Assembly (NCBI GenBank): GCA_023231005.1 | Contig: JALNWG010000064.1 | Span: 1-5,594 of the forward strand | Length of the DNA stretch: 5,594 nucleotides | Source of the DNA: Bacteroidales bacterium | GTDB taxonomy: Bacteria > Bacteroidota > Bacteroidia > Bacteroidales > FEN-979 | Direction: 5' to 3' | In this document: positions 1-4,818 of the stretch, piece by piece | How positions within the stretch are numbered: the first letter of the stretch is position 1 | Layout of the letters: each line of letters starts with the position of its first letter | Position numbers and translations under genes: made by a program | The notes under the pieces: model-generated | The model's database searches: none | What the model was told of the DNA's origin: nothing | Seen by the model: the letters and a program-made list of their open reading frames with translations, nothing else

Positions 1-442
1 TTGTGTCTTTTCTCCAGTCTGCAACTGTGATTTTATATAGATTACTCCAACCTGACGGGAACAACGCTACATGCCAACCAAACAATCTGTCTTTAGTCAA
101 TGGCAAATCATATCTTTGTGTGGCGTCAAGCATCATTTCAACTATTCCGTCAATATGGCGTTCCGATTCCATTGCTCCGGCTATATCAATTCCTAGTCGC
201 CGAGCAATTGAAGAACGTACTTGTTCAATATCCAAAAACTCGCCTTCGATTTCAGATGATTTTATAACATCTAAAGTAAGCGTGTTCAAAACCGCTTCAT
301 TTTGCAAATCAAAGCCAAGTGATTCCATTTTGCCAAGAAGTCTGCCCTGTTGATTTCTAGCTTCACCAAGTTTTATCATCACTTGCTTATTGTCCCAAGT
401 AAAGTCAGTCCAGTTTTCGTTTTCGTGTATATAAATTTTCAT
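1..442 (-). CDS. Fic family protein with DUF4172-type N-terminal domain (partial, C-terminus beyond left edge)
   Basis: The 147 visible codons start at the ATG at 440-442 (MKIYIHENENWTDFTW...) and stay open to the window edge. Fic enzymes usually transfer AMP from ATP to a hydroxyl group of a target protein; the target here is unknown. The N-terminal half (about residues 4-90) matches my memory of the DUF4172 region found before Fic domains. SSEIEG at residues 62-67 fits the (S/T)xxxE(G/N) inhibitory-helix motif of class II Fic proteins, whose Glu (E66 here) blocks productive ATP binding. The Fic core begins around residue 115 (RLFGWHVALFPSGW). The catalytic HPFxxGNGR motif would lie outside the window, so activity cannot be judged. 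Such proteins are usually about 350-380 residues, so roughly 200 are missing. No frameshift is visible. The gene stands alone here, with TGCGGAGA repeats immediately upstream. Family call fairly sure; function inferred. Confidence 0.85.
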   Translation of the reverse strand, partial: MKIYIHENENWTDFTWDNKQVMIKLGEARNQQGRLLGKMESLGFDLQNEAVLNTLTLDVIKSSEIEGEFLDIEQVRSSIARRLGIDIAGAMESERHIDGIVEMMLDATQRYDLPLTKDRLFGWHVALFPSGWSNLYKITVADWRKDT

Positions 443-536
443 TCTCCGCATATTATGCGACAAATATACTCCTTATTCTCCGCAAATGAAACTTTCTCCG
501 CAAAATATGCTCCGATTATAGTGCTTAATCTCCGCA
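443..536 (-). promoter_or_regulatory. Iterated TGCGGAGA repeats upstream of the Fic gene
   Basis: Read on the minus strand, TGCGGAGA occurs exactly four times, at 529-536, 495-502, 477-484 and 443-450, with a degenerate copy (ATCGGAGC) at 509-516. Start-to-start spacings are 34, 18 and 34 bp, a symmetric pattern. Most copies are followed by A/T-rich bases (GGAGAATA, GGAGAAAG). The copy nearest the gene abuts the ATG (GCGGAGAATG) and could also act as a very close Shine-Dalgarno sequence. It also forms one half of the palindrome CGCATATTATGCG (447-459). The arrangement suggests an array of operator sites for a regulator, perhaps the Fic protein itself or an unlinked factor. That role is inferred; only the repeats are seen. 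Confidence 0.6.
461..468 (-). promoter_or_regulatory. Candidate Bacteroidota -7 element for the Fic gene
   Basis: The minus strand reads TATATTTG, a perfect match to the TAnnTTTG -7 consensus of Bacteroidota, about 19 bp before the start codon, predicting a short leader of roughly 12 nt. A good TTTG -33 element at the usual 19-21 bp distance is absent (GTTT is the nearest). TGCGGAGA repeats lie on both sides, so a bound regulator would interfere with or assist polymerase directly. Confidence 0.35.
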
Positions 537-563
537 ATGTCGTTTTTTTTTTGCTTGGTGGTA

Positions 564-617
564 ACGGCCGGCCGCTAAACGCAGCAAAGGTGCAATCTTT
601 GCCTGCAACATTGCCGT
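564..617. repeat. Imperfect nested palindrome, possibly a decayed attC-like site
   Basis: The inner arms are GCAGCAAAG (581-589) and CTTTGCCTGC (597-606), which pair over 9 bp with one unpaired C. The outer arms are ACGGC (564-568) and GCCGT (613-617). A perfect 10-bp palindrome, CGGCCGGCCG, sits at 565-574. On the minus strand the left end reads CCGTTACCACC, like the G|TTACCAGCC core of the third attC-like site (5461-5469), but no matching partner box is visible on the other side. It could instead be promoter or operator structure for the Fic gene: the minus strand has CACCTTTGC, one base from a TAnnTTTG element. Structure is seen; function is open. Confidence 0.25.
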
Positions 618-768
618 ATGTAAGTAGATGCTTCGAAGAGAAAAAACACTAAAAAACCCATCTCCCGGAACCCATCCGGATGCAATTAAACTGAAACTTT
701 AGGTGTAAAGTGCATAGAAACCTGCACCATTGTGATTTGAGCAAGAAATGTGTCAGACCACAAAACCT

Positions 769-1011
769 TTACTTCCATGTATCGATTTGATTAAGAAGGT
801 TTCGTGCTTCTGTAACGCTTTCATTTTTAAAATCGTCCTCTGATTTATCAATGATTTCATTGAACTCTTTCATCGTCATTGGACTTAATTCTTTCTCAAG
901 TTTTTTCTTTCTTTCAATTCGCAGTAACCTTTCAAGTTTAGTGACAAGTTCGTCGTCAGCAACTCGAAGAAACTCTTGAACGAAGTGTATTTTTCTTGCT
1001 TGAATGTCCAT
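769..1011 (-). CDS. Antitoxin-like small protein without a visible toxin partner
   Basis: The 80-residue protein starts MDIQARKIHFVQEFLR and ends QIDTWK; the start is the only reasonable ATG. It is rich in charged residues and predicted helices. It resembles the short Bacteroidota antitoxins that precede RelE/ParE-type toxins: an MDIQA..I.F..EFLR N-terminal helix, a charged Lys/Glu-rich middle (residues 33-42), then a 'PMTMKEFNEIIDKSEDD' segment (44-60) and a C-terminal 'T.A..L..QIDTW' tail thought to wrap around the toxin. Family resemblance is from memory. The toxin would be expected just downstream on the same strand (below 769), but the longest reading there is only a 14-codon ORF with no toxin features, and nothing suitable lies upstream. 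It is therefore probably an orphan antitoxin or the remainder of a broken pair. No Shine-Dalgarno sequence is evident. Confidence 0.6.
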   Translation of the reverse strand: MDIQARKIHFVQEFLRVADDELVTKLERLLRIERKKKLEKELSPMTMKEFNEIIDKSEDDFKNESVTEARNLLNQIDTWK

Positions 1012-1351
1012 TTTGTTAACTTTTTTCTCTCTTCAGAGATAAGGATTATTTCATTCGAAGTAAAGTGTTTCGATTTTCAGTCCCCTTGTAATGAATGAAT
1101 AGTTTTTTCTATCACACAGACTCGCTAAACCAATTTCAGCATGCAGATTCGTTCGATACGGCCAATCATTAAAGAAAACAATGGTAGAGAATCCGAGCTG
1201 TAACAGTATTTATGAGGCCAAAGTTTATGACTGGATGATTAAACACATTGATACTAAAAAAGAAAGAACTCTTTTCTGGTATGTCGGGAATGCTAATTAT
1301 TATAGGTAGCGTGTTAACCAGCTCAATTATCCGATGGTGATTTGACGATTT
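1012..1351. other. Gene-poor stretch; no supported feature
   Basis: About 340 bases separate the antitoxin-like gene from the three-gene operon. I see no convincing gene, RNA or terminator. A 42-codon plus-strand frame (1181-1309) has no recognisable homology. GTGTTAACCAGC near 1311-1322 looks vaguely like an attC core, but no complementary partner or stem accompanies it. The stretch could hold decayed cassette material. Confidence 0.4.
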
Positions 1352-1846
1352 TTACTTCTTCTTCTTCTTCCAATTATTCGATTTCGATGCTTTATTAATT
1401 TCAATAACTATTTTAGTTAATTCCTTGGAAAACCCTTCATGAATTTCGATAATATTTTTTTTAATTGTTGGGGTCAATTCAAAATTTGGACTCTTGTAAT
1501 TATCATTAAACTCCTCAGTTTCTGTAATATATTGTTTAAGTTTGTTGTGTGTCTTTAATACTTGTGGATTAACCTTAAATTCCTCCTTCAAGAACTCTTC
1601 GAAAATATCAATTTTGATTGTCATTATTTTTAACCATTCAATAATTGATTTAGAAGACTTTGAATTTTGGTACAGACAGTTCAAAAAATTACTATAGCCT
1701 TTTTTAATTTCAAGGCATTCCAAAATAAAGTAATCTTTTACAGCACGATTAATCGTAAAATTTCTCCGTACCGAAATGCCAATCCACAGACCGACTAATG
1801 TAGTGACAACAATATTAACAATAGCAATCCAATCAGAGACCTTCAT
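1352..1846 (-). CDS. Small protein with one N-terminal membrane segment; third gene of the STAS/ATPase operon
   Basis: Unrecognised protein. With the start at 1844-1846 (MKVSDWIAIVNIVV...) it has 164 residues. One hydrophobic segment spans about residues 6-26 (IAIVNIVVTTLVGLWIGISV), followed by RR, consistent with the bulk of the protein facing the cytoplasm. The rest (27-164) is hydrophilic and helical, with segments such as NRAVKDYFILECLEIKKGY, and ends in five lysines encoded by an AAG run. An upstream ATG at 1892-1894 would add 16 residues and overlap the preceding gene by 10 bp, and one at 1931-1933 would add 29; I prefer 1846 because the membrane segment then lies at the very N-terminus, but no good ribosome binding site decides it. 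It follows the DUF4325 gene by 38 bp. By position it could be the membrane-bound output of the system; that is inference. Confidence 0.7.
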   Translation of the reverse strand: MKVSDWIAIVNIVVTTLVGLWIGISVRRNFTINRAVKDYFILECLEIKKGYSNFLNCLYQNSKSSKSIIEWLKIMTIKIDIFEEFLKEEFKVNPQVLKTHNKLKQYITETEEFNDNYKSPNFELTPTIKKNIIEIHEGFSKELTKIVIEINKASKSNNWKKKKK

Positions 1847-1884
1847 TGTGTCTTGGATTACGAACGCCCCATGACAAACAGTTA

Positions 1885-2310
1885 TTAACTCCATATTTTT
1901 TTTGTTAGGGTTCCATTCTCCAGCCTGTACCATTCGGCATGGTTATGTGTCTTTTTAGGTTTATTCCCTTTTGTACGCCGTTGTTCCCAATCTGGAATGA
2001 TGTGATTCATAATCGTGTCTTTCCAATCTGGCTCTTGATTGGAAATTATAACTAAATATTTCTTGACCGTCTCAGATGAGTAATCATACGATAGATTCCC
2101 AAAGGCTTCATCAAGAAATGAAGAAGCATATCCCGCAGTACCATCCAAATCCACAGTCAGTTTTTCCTGTTTTGTAACGGCAAGATAAAAAGCATCATTC
2201 AGAATTGAATGATAAAAATCCTCACCCGAATTGTCCCCTTGAACACAATAGCGAGGCCCGGGGTACTCAGAGTACCCCGCTATAATCAATTTGTTCCCAC
2301 TTGATTCCAT
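1885..2310 (-). CDS. STAS-like domain protein (DUF4325 family)
   Basis: The 141-residue protein carries the conserved features of DUF4325: YPGPRYCVQGDNSGEDFYHSILNDAF (about 16-41), then VDLDGTAGYASSFLDEAFG (53-71), which corresponds to the core of a STAS-like fold, then a strand KKYLVIISN (83-91). The C-terminal part (PDWKDTIMNHIIPDWEQRR... to KKIWS) appears lineage-specific. DUF4325 proteins have no established biochemical role; they are often encoded beside GHKL-type ATPases, by analogy with the anti-sigma/anti-anti-sigma pairs of partner switching. That pattern holds here: the gene overlaps the 3' end of the ATPase gene by 25 bp (start at 2308-2310), which suggests translational coupling and similar amounts of both proteins. 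Family call confident; role inferred. Confidence 0.85.
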   Translation of the reverse strand: MESSGNKLIIAGYSEYPGPRYCVQGDNSGEDFYHSILNDAFYLAVTKQEKLTVDLDGTAGYASSFLDEAFGNLSYDYSSETVKKYLVIISNQEPDWKDTIMNHIIPDWEQRRTKGNKPKKTHNHAEWYRLENGTLTKKIWS

Positions 2311-3368
2311 ATTTCAATACAGTTTAAATCTATCTTCCAATAGTAAAAAGTCCCGGGTAAATTCTTCGATAATATTTTTGAAGAATCCAGATTATCAAAA
2401 TCCAAGAATACATTGTTAGTTATTACCTTTAAGTCTTTGATGTAATTTTTCTCCTTAATATCTAATATTCTTGGCAGTCCTCGATTTCTATTTATTTCTT
2501 CAGTCTTTGATTGATACTGTTTTTGGAAAGCTCGATGTAAGATTTCCCAGTCAGTTTTGTTTTCCATTAATTCTTTAATCTTTGTGCCGAATTTTCGTTT
2601 AATTGTTTTTAAAATCCCAAATCCCACATCCGTCATTGTGAAGATAATATGTGGGTTTTGGTTTTCACTTCCTTTCACACAGTTAACCCCCAAAAACCAA
2701 TTTTTATGGATATTTTCAGTGTTTGCATGTTCAACAGAGTTGGAACACATTTCTTGAACAATACTAAAGACTGGAGGAAAGTGGTCTTTTTCAGTGGTTA
2801 AATGTTTTATGGAGTTTTGTATTGATTTTCCCACCTTTTCGTTTAAAGTTCTATCCGAACCAATATTAACTAAATAGTTATCACCATGTCGTTCAAATTT
2901 ATTACCTGATAAATCTCGCATATAATCCAAAAAGCCCGAATCAATAAATACTTGCTGACAACTCTTGTCTTTTGGCATATTACCCCAGATTTGTATTTTC
3001 CCAATCCTATTCATCTCATGAACTTTAGCCAAAAGGAAAGATATTGACCCTATGTCGATGGTTGTTATTTCGGAAAGGTCAATTAGTATTCGTTTAAACT
3101 TATTATCCCCAATTTTAAACGAATCGATTTCGTTTACTAGCCGAATAACATTTTCTGGGTTTTCAAGTAAGGAGAACGCAGTTCCAGCGTGAATAGTGTA
3201 TTCAGGGATGGTTTGATAAACTGGCCGACCTCGATTAGTTTCGAAGGAGCGCCTTAGAGAATTTTTTCTTTTATTCCTTTCCTTCTTTTTTTCCTTGGTT
3301 TTTCGGTATTTTCGAAATAGGGATAGTTGCCTAAAATAGTCGTATTTAACAAGTTTCTTGTAGGACAT
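2286..3368 (-). CDS. STAS-like domain fused to a GHKL (HATPase-type) ATP-binding domain
   Basis: 360 residues in three parts. Residues 1-50 are very basic (clusters of K/R such as KTKEKKKERNKRK), perhaps binding nucleic acid or acidic membrane. Residues about 58-152 look STAS-like: a strand-helix pattern KRILIDLSEITTIDIGSISF, then the strand KIQIWGN. Where SpoIIAA has D-S-S-G with its phosphorylated Ser, this protein has D105-I-G-S, so the phospho-acceptor is not conserved in place. Residues about 195-346 have GHKL ATPase motifs: the N box E206-MCSN210-SVEH214, the G1 box D247-VGFGI, a G2-like NRGL (295-298), and the closing GTFYYWKI strand. It leads an operon with DUF4325 and membrane-protein genes. 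Switch-like signalling through ATP binding is likely; no histidine phosphorylation site is evident, so it is not a typical sensor kinase. The start at 3366-3368 follows AAGGT, an acceptable ribosome binding site. Confidence 0.8.
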   Translation of the reverse strand: MSYKKLVKYDYFRQLSLFRKYRKTKEKKKERNKRKNSLRRSFETNRGRPVYQTIPEYTIHAGTAFSLLENPENVIRLVNEIDSFKIGDNKFKRILIDLSEITTIDIGSISFLLAKVHEMNRIGKIQIWGNMPKDKSCQQVFIDSGFLDYMRDLSGNKFERHGDNYLVNIGSDRTLNEKVGKSIQNSIKHLTTEKDHFPPVFSIVQEMCSNSVEHANTENIHKNWFLGVNCVKGSENQNPHIIFTMTDVGFGILKTIKRKFGTKIKELMENKTDWEILHRAFQKQYQSKTEEINRNRGLPRILDIKEKNYIKDLKVITNNVFLDFDNLDSSKILSKNLPGTFYYWKIDLNCIEIWNQVGTN

Positions 3369-3425
3369 TACCTTATCTTTATCAACATCCCGAAAAACAT
3401 AGTGCCTCTTTGTGGGAATTGTTAG

Positions 3426-3457
3426 TAAAAGTAAAATAAACCGACGACTTACGCAAG
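3426..3457 (-). promoter_or_regulatory. Candidate promoter of the STAS/ATPase operon
   Basis: On the minus strand CTTG (3457-3454) is followed about 20 bases later by TACTTTTA (3433-3426), close to the Bacteroidota TTTG...TAnnTTTG pattern. Initiation near 3419 would give a leader of about 50 nt. The match is imperfect and was made by eye. Confidence 0.3.
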
Positions 3458-3530
3458 AAGAGTACCATTTTCATGGGTCGATTTTACAAATGAACGGGGA
3501 ACAATAGAATCCTAATCTTTATACTGCACA

Positions 3531-3761
3531 CTTGTTGTAAGCTGTTGAAAAAGTGCAATAATACAAATTTTTCTGATGGTTCATAACAAGCGTGTGACTT
3601 TCCAGAGGGGTGGAAGTCCCTTATACGTAAGGGTAAGACCTGAAAGTGTTAGCCGTAAGGTGGTTTTCCGTAAGGGATGCACTGAAGAGGGCGGGGCGTT
3701 AAGAAAATGTCCGGTGGACATTTTTAGCGAAGGGGCCAGCCTACTCGATTAGCAACCGTAG
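3531..3761 (-). repeat. attC-like recombination site A, interrupted by an intron remnant
   Basis: The left arm (3531-3591) begins CTTGTTGTAAGCTG and ends CATAACAAGC. After removal of the intron-like insert (3592-3749) it joins TAGCAACCGTAG. The arms CTTGTT and AACAAG pair, followed by an imperfect stem (GAAAAAG with TTTTTC), giving a hairpin of about 60 nt like an attC site. The 61-nt arm is repeated at site B (4528-4588) with 2 differences. The right end, TTAGCAACC, is the exact complement of GGTTGCTAA at 4519-4527 on the far side of higBA. The outer-left end (CTGCACACTTGTTG) departs from the pattern of the other sites. With genes on the minus strand this would be the attC at the 3' end of the higBA cassette. 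Assignment rests on architecture; no covariance search was possible. Confidence 0.5.
3592..3749 (+). mobile_element. Truncated group II (class C-like) intron remnant, copy A
   Basis: This 158-nt insert begins GTGTGAC (group II consensus GTGYG) and ends CCTACTCGAT, with the A seven bases from the end where the branch-point A of domain VI is expected. Its 5' part resembles domain I of bacterial class C introns: a terminal hairpin (GACTTTCC...GGAAGTC), GTTAGCC-GTAA-GG with a GNRA loop, then CACTGAAGAGGGCGG. It has no reverse transcriptase gene. Relative to copy B it lacks 57 nt containing most of the domain V/VI-like sequence, with CAG at both deletion ends. Where B has GAGCC (possible catalytic triad AGC), A has GGGCC. 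Splicing activity is therefore very unlikely. It lies opposite to higBA, as group IIC-attC introns do. A structured non-intron repeat RNA remains possible. Confidence 0.5.
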
Positions 3762-3762
3762 T

Positions 3763-4098
3763 TTAAGCTATTTTTATTTCGCTATCAAGTAGTTCAACAT
3801 TAAAGTTAACTTTGGCTTTTAATGCTTTAAAGACTCTTAAAATAGTTTCTATTGTCACATTCTTTGCATTGCTTTCTATCCTTGAAATTTGCGATTTTTG
3901 TACTCCAATCATCTCCCCCAATTGAGATTGAGTTAAATGCCTCTCCTTTCGTGCTTGCTTAATCATTTCTCCAAGTAAATCAAGCCTAAGCTCATACTCA
4001 TATTTGTCCCGTTTTTCTGTACCAACTTTCCCTAAATGTTTATCTTTTGCTTCATCTAATGTATAGATTCTCAATTTATTATTTTCCATGACTTTCAT
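3763..4098 (-). CDS. higA: HigA-type antitoxin, XRE-family helix-turn-helix protein
   Basis: Antitoxin of a type II pair; it should bind and neutralise the HigB nuclease and repress the shared promoter. From the chosen start (MKVMENNKLRIYTLDEAKDK, ATG 4096-4098) it has 111 residues. The XRE/Cro fold covers about residues 42-95, with the DNA-binding helices in LTQSQLGEMIGVQKSQISRI (55-74). The N-terminal extension (DKHLGKVGTEKRDKYEYELR) is typical of HigA partners of Gp49-like toxins and probably contacts the toxin. Alternative starts at 4116 (MSKKVKMKV...) and 4089 are possible; all overlap or nearly abut the 3' end of the toxin gene, giving toxin-first order and translational coupling. The stop lies only two bases past the end of the attC-like right arm, so the cassette is extremely compact. 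Confidence 0.87.
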   Translation of the reverse strand: MKVMENNKLRIYTLDEAKDKHLGKVGTEKRDKYEYELRLDLLGEMIKQARKERHLTQSQLGEMIGVQKSQISRIESNAKNVTIETILRVFKALKAKVNFNVELLDSEIKIA

Positions 4099-4438
4099 TT
4101 TTACTTTTTTGCTCAAAATACTGTCTCATAATCGCTTTCGCTTTTTCAATCTCCGTTTTCGGAATTTTATCTGTTTTCTTGATTATCCCATGAGTTGTAA
4201 CAACTAATGTATCCGTCTTGTCTGTTTTATCCCAAAATGATAGCAATCGATAATAGTTATTTTTGTACTTTGTTCTAAACTCCCAAATCAATTCGTCAAG
4301 TTTCTTAAATAGTTCTGGGTCATTTATATATTTTGCTTTATCAATGTTGTAAAGAATCTTATCCTTTGATTTTTCATCAATTGCGTCAAGTAAGTTCCAG
4401 ACCTCTCCAAGTAAAATGACATTAAATTTTTGTTTCAT
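4079..4438 (-). CDS. higB: HigB-type toxin, RelE/ParE superfamily (phage Gp49-like)
   Basis: The 119-residue protein matches the Gp49-like branch (HigB) of the RelE/ParE superfamily, whose members mostly cut mRNA at the ribosome. Conserved features: DPELFKKLDELIWEFRTKYKNNYYRL (40-65), with W52-E-F-R55 and Y62-Y-R64 on the central strands, then a strand DTLVVTTHG (76-84) and the tail IIKKTDKIPKTEIEKA (85-100) of this family. Basic residues R55, R64, K87 and K88 are candidate catalytic or RNA-binding residues. The length is normal (about 110-120). The start at 4436-4438 follows a strong -7 element by a short leader. The gene is first in the pair and overlaps higA, the usual higBA order. It looks intact and presumably active. 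Confidence 0.87.
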   Translation of the reverse strand: MKQKFNVILLGEVWNLLDAIDEKSKDKILYNIDKAKYINDPELFKKLDELIWEFRTKYKNNYYRLLSFWDKTDKTDTLVVTTHGIIKKTDKIPKTEIEKAKAIMRQYFEQKSKNESHGK

Positions 4439-4456
4439 TCAATATCTCTTTATTTT

Positions 4457-4494
4457 GCAAAGATACAAAATGTTCTAATATATGGAAACATTTT
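4457..4494 (-). promoter_or_regulatory. higBA promoter with overlapping palindromic operator
   Basis: The minus strand carries TATCTTTGC (4465-4457), a perfect Bacteroidota -7 element, with a weak -33 region (TGTTT, 4490-4486) about 20 bp upstream. Between and over these lies an inverted repeat, AAAATGTT (4467-4474) and AACATTTT (4487-4494), with a 12-bp spacer. Its position across the polymerase site fits autorepression by HigA. Initiation about 7 bases after the -7 element predicts a leader of roughly 13 nt. Confidence 0.6.
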
Positions 4495-4518
4495 ATCGTT
4501 CAGGCAGTCGTTTACTAT

Positions 4519-4815
4519 GGTTGCTAACTTGTTGTAAGCTGTTGAAAAAGTGCAGTAATACAAATTTTTCTGATGGTTCATAACAAGTGTGTGACTTTCC
4601 ATAGGGTGGAAGTCCCTTATACGTCAGGGTAAGACCTGAAAGTGTTAGCTGCAAGGTGGTTTTCCGTAAGGGATGCACTGAAGAGGGCGGAGCGTTAAGA
4701 AAATGTTCAGTGAACATTTTTAGCGAAGGAGCCAGGTTGCAGGGCAGGAGTGGTGTGAGCGGTTCTCCCCGTCGGCGATGCTGACGGGGCAGCCTACTCG
4801 ATTACCAGCCGTAAA
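4519..4815 (-). repeat. attC-like recombination site B, interrupted by an intron remnant
   Basis: The left box GGTTGCTAAC (4519-4528) leads into the same arm as site A (CTTGTTGTAAGC... to CATAACAAGT, 4528-4588). After the intron-like insert (4589-4802) the sequence resumes TACCAGCCGTAA. Without the insert the site is an imperfect hairpin with the core AACAAG|TTACCAGCC. The left box complements the right end of site A across higBA, and the right box TTACCAGCC (4802-4810) complements GGCTGGTAA at 5461-5469 across mazEF. This matches integron biology, where the two ends of a cassette come from one circular attC. With genes on the minus strand it is the attC of the mazEF cassette. The mazF stop lies a few bases to its right. 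Confidence 0.55.
4589..4802 (+). mobile_element. Miniature group II (class C-like) intron remnant, copy B
   Basis: 214 nt from GTGTGAC to CCTACTCGAT, about 93% identical to copy A over the shared part. Visible structures: the 5' hairpin GACTTTCC/GGAAGTC; CT-GCAA-GG (4649-4656) with a GNRA loop; a 9-bp stem AAAATGTTC/GAACATTTT (4700-4720); GAGCC (4729-4733) able to pair with GGTTC (4761-4765), as at the base of domain V; and a domain VI-like stem CCCCGTC/GACGGGG (4767-4789) before the 3' end. The inside of the domain V-like segment does not fold well by eye, and domains II-IV and the reverse transcriptase are absent. It is a deleted derivative that could at best move or splice with help in trans. 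It is inserted at the GTT core of the attC-like site, opposite to the toxin-antitoxin genes. Confidence 0.55.
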
Positions 4816-4818
4816 TTG

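Noticed and set aside
3..353. 116-codon plus-strand open frame at the left edge
   Set aside because: It lies antisense to the Fic gene, whose minus-strand translation carries clear family motifs; the plus frame is low-complexity, Ser-rich and unrecognisable.
565..574. CGGCCGGCCG palindrome as a cloning-linker scar
   Set aside because: It contains a rare-cutter site, but the flanks look natural and nothing vector-like is present.
350..652. 100-codon plus-strand open frame
   Set aside because: It runs over the Fic start, the TGCGGAGA repeats and a T-run, with no domain and no plausible ribosome binding site.
1181..1309. 42-codon plus-strand frame (MVENPSCNSIYEAKVYDWMI...)
   Set aside because: Reasonable composition but no recognised family, no promoter or ribosome binding site, and opposite to all neighbours; too little to call a gene.
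1352..1370. AAG/TTC trinucleotide run encoding five lysines at the end of the membrane protein, as a possible contingency locus
   Set aside because: Changes in a trinucleotide run would not shift the frame, and the run is only five units long.
2557..2757. 66-codon plus-strand open frame
   Set aside because: Antisense shadow of the GHKL ATPase domain.
4493..4717. 74-codon minus-strand open frame
   Set aside because: It lies inside the attC-like/intron repeat and covers the higBA promoter region; it is explained by the repeat's RNA-like structure rather than by coding.
3531..4815. The two long repeats as insertion-sequence ends or a CRISPR array
   Set aside because: There are only two direct copies about 1 kb apart, with no transposase, no short regular spacers and no target duplications; the attC/intron reading explains the ends better.
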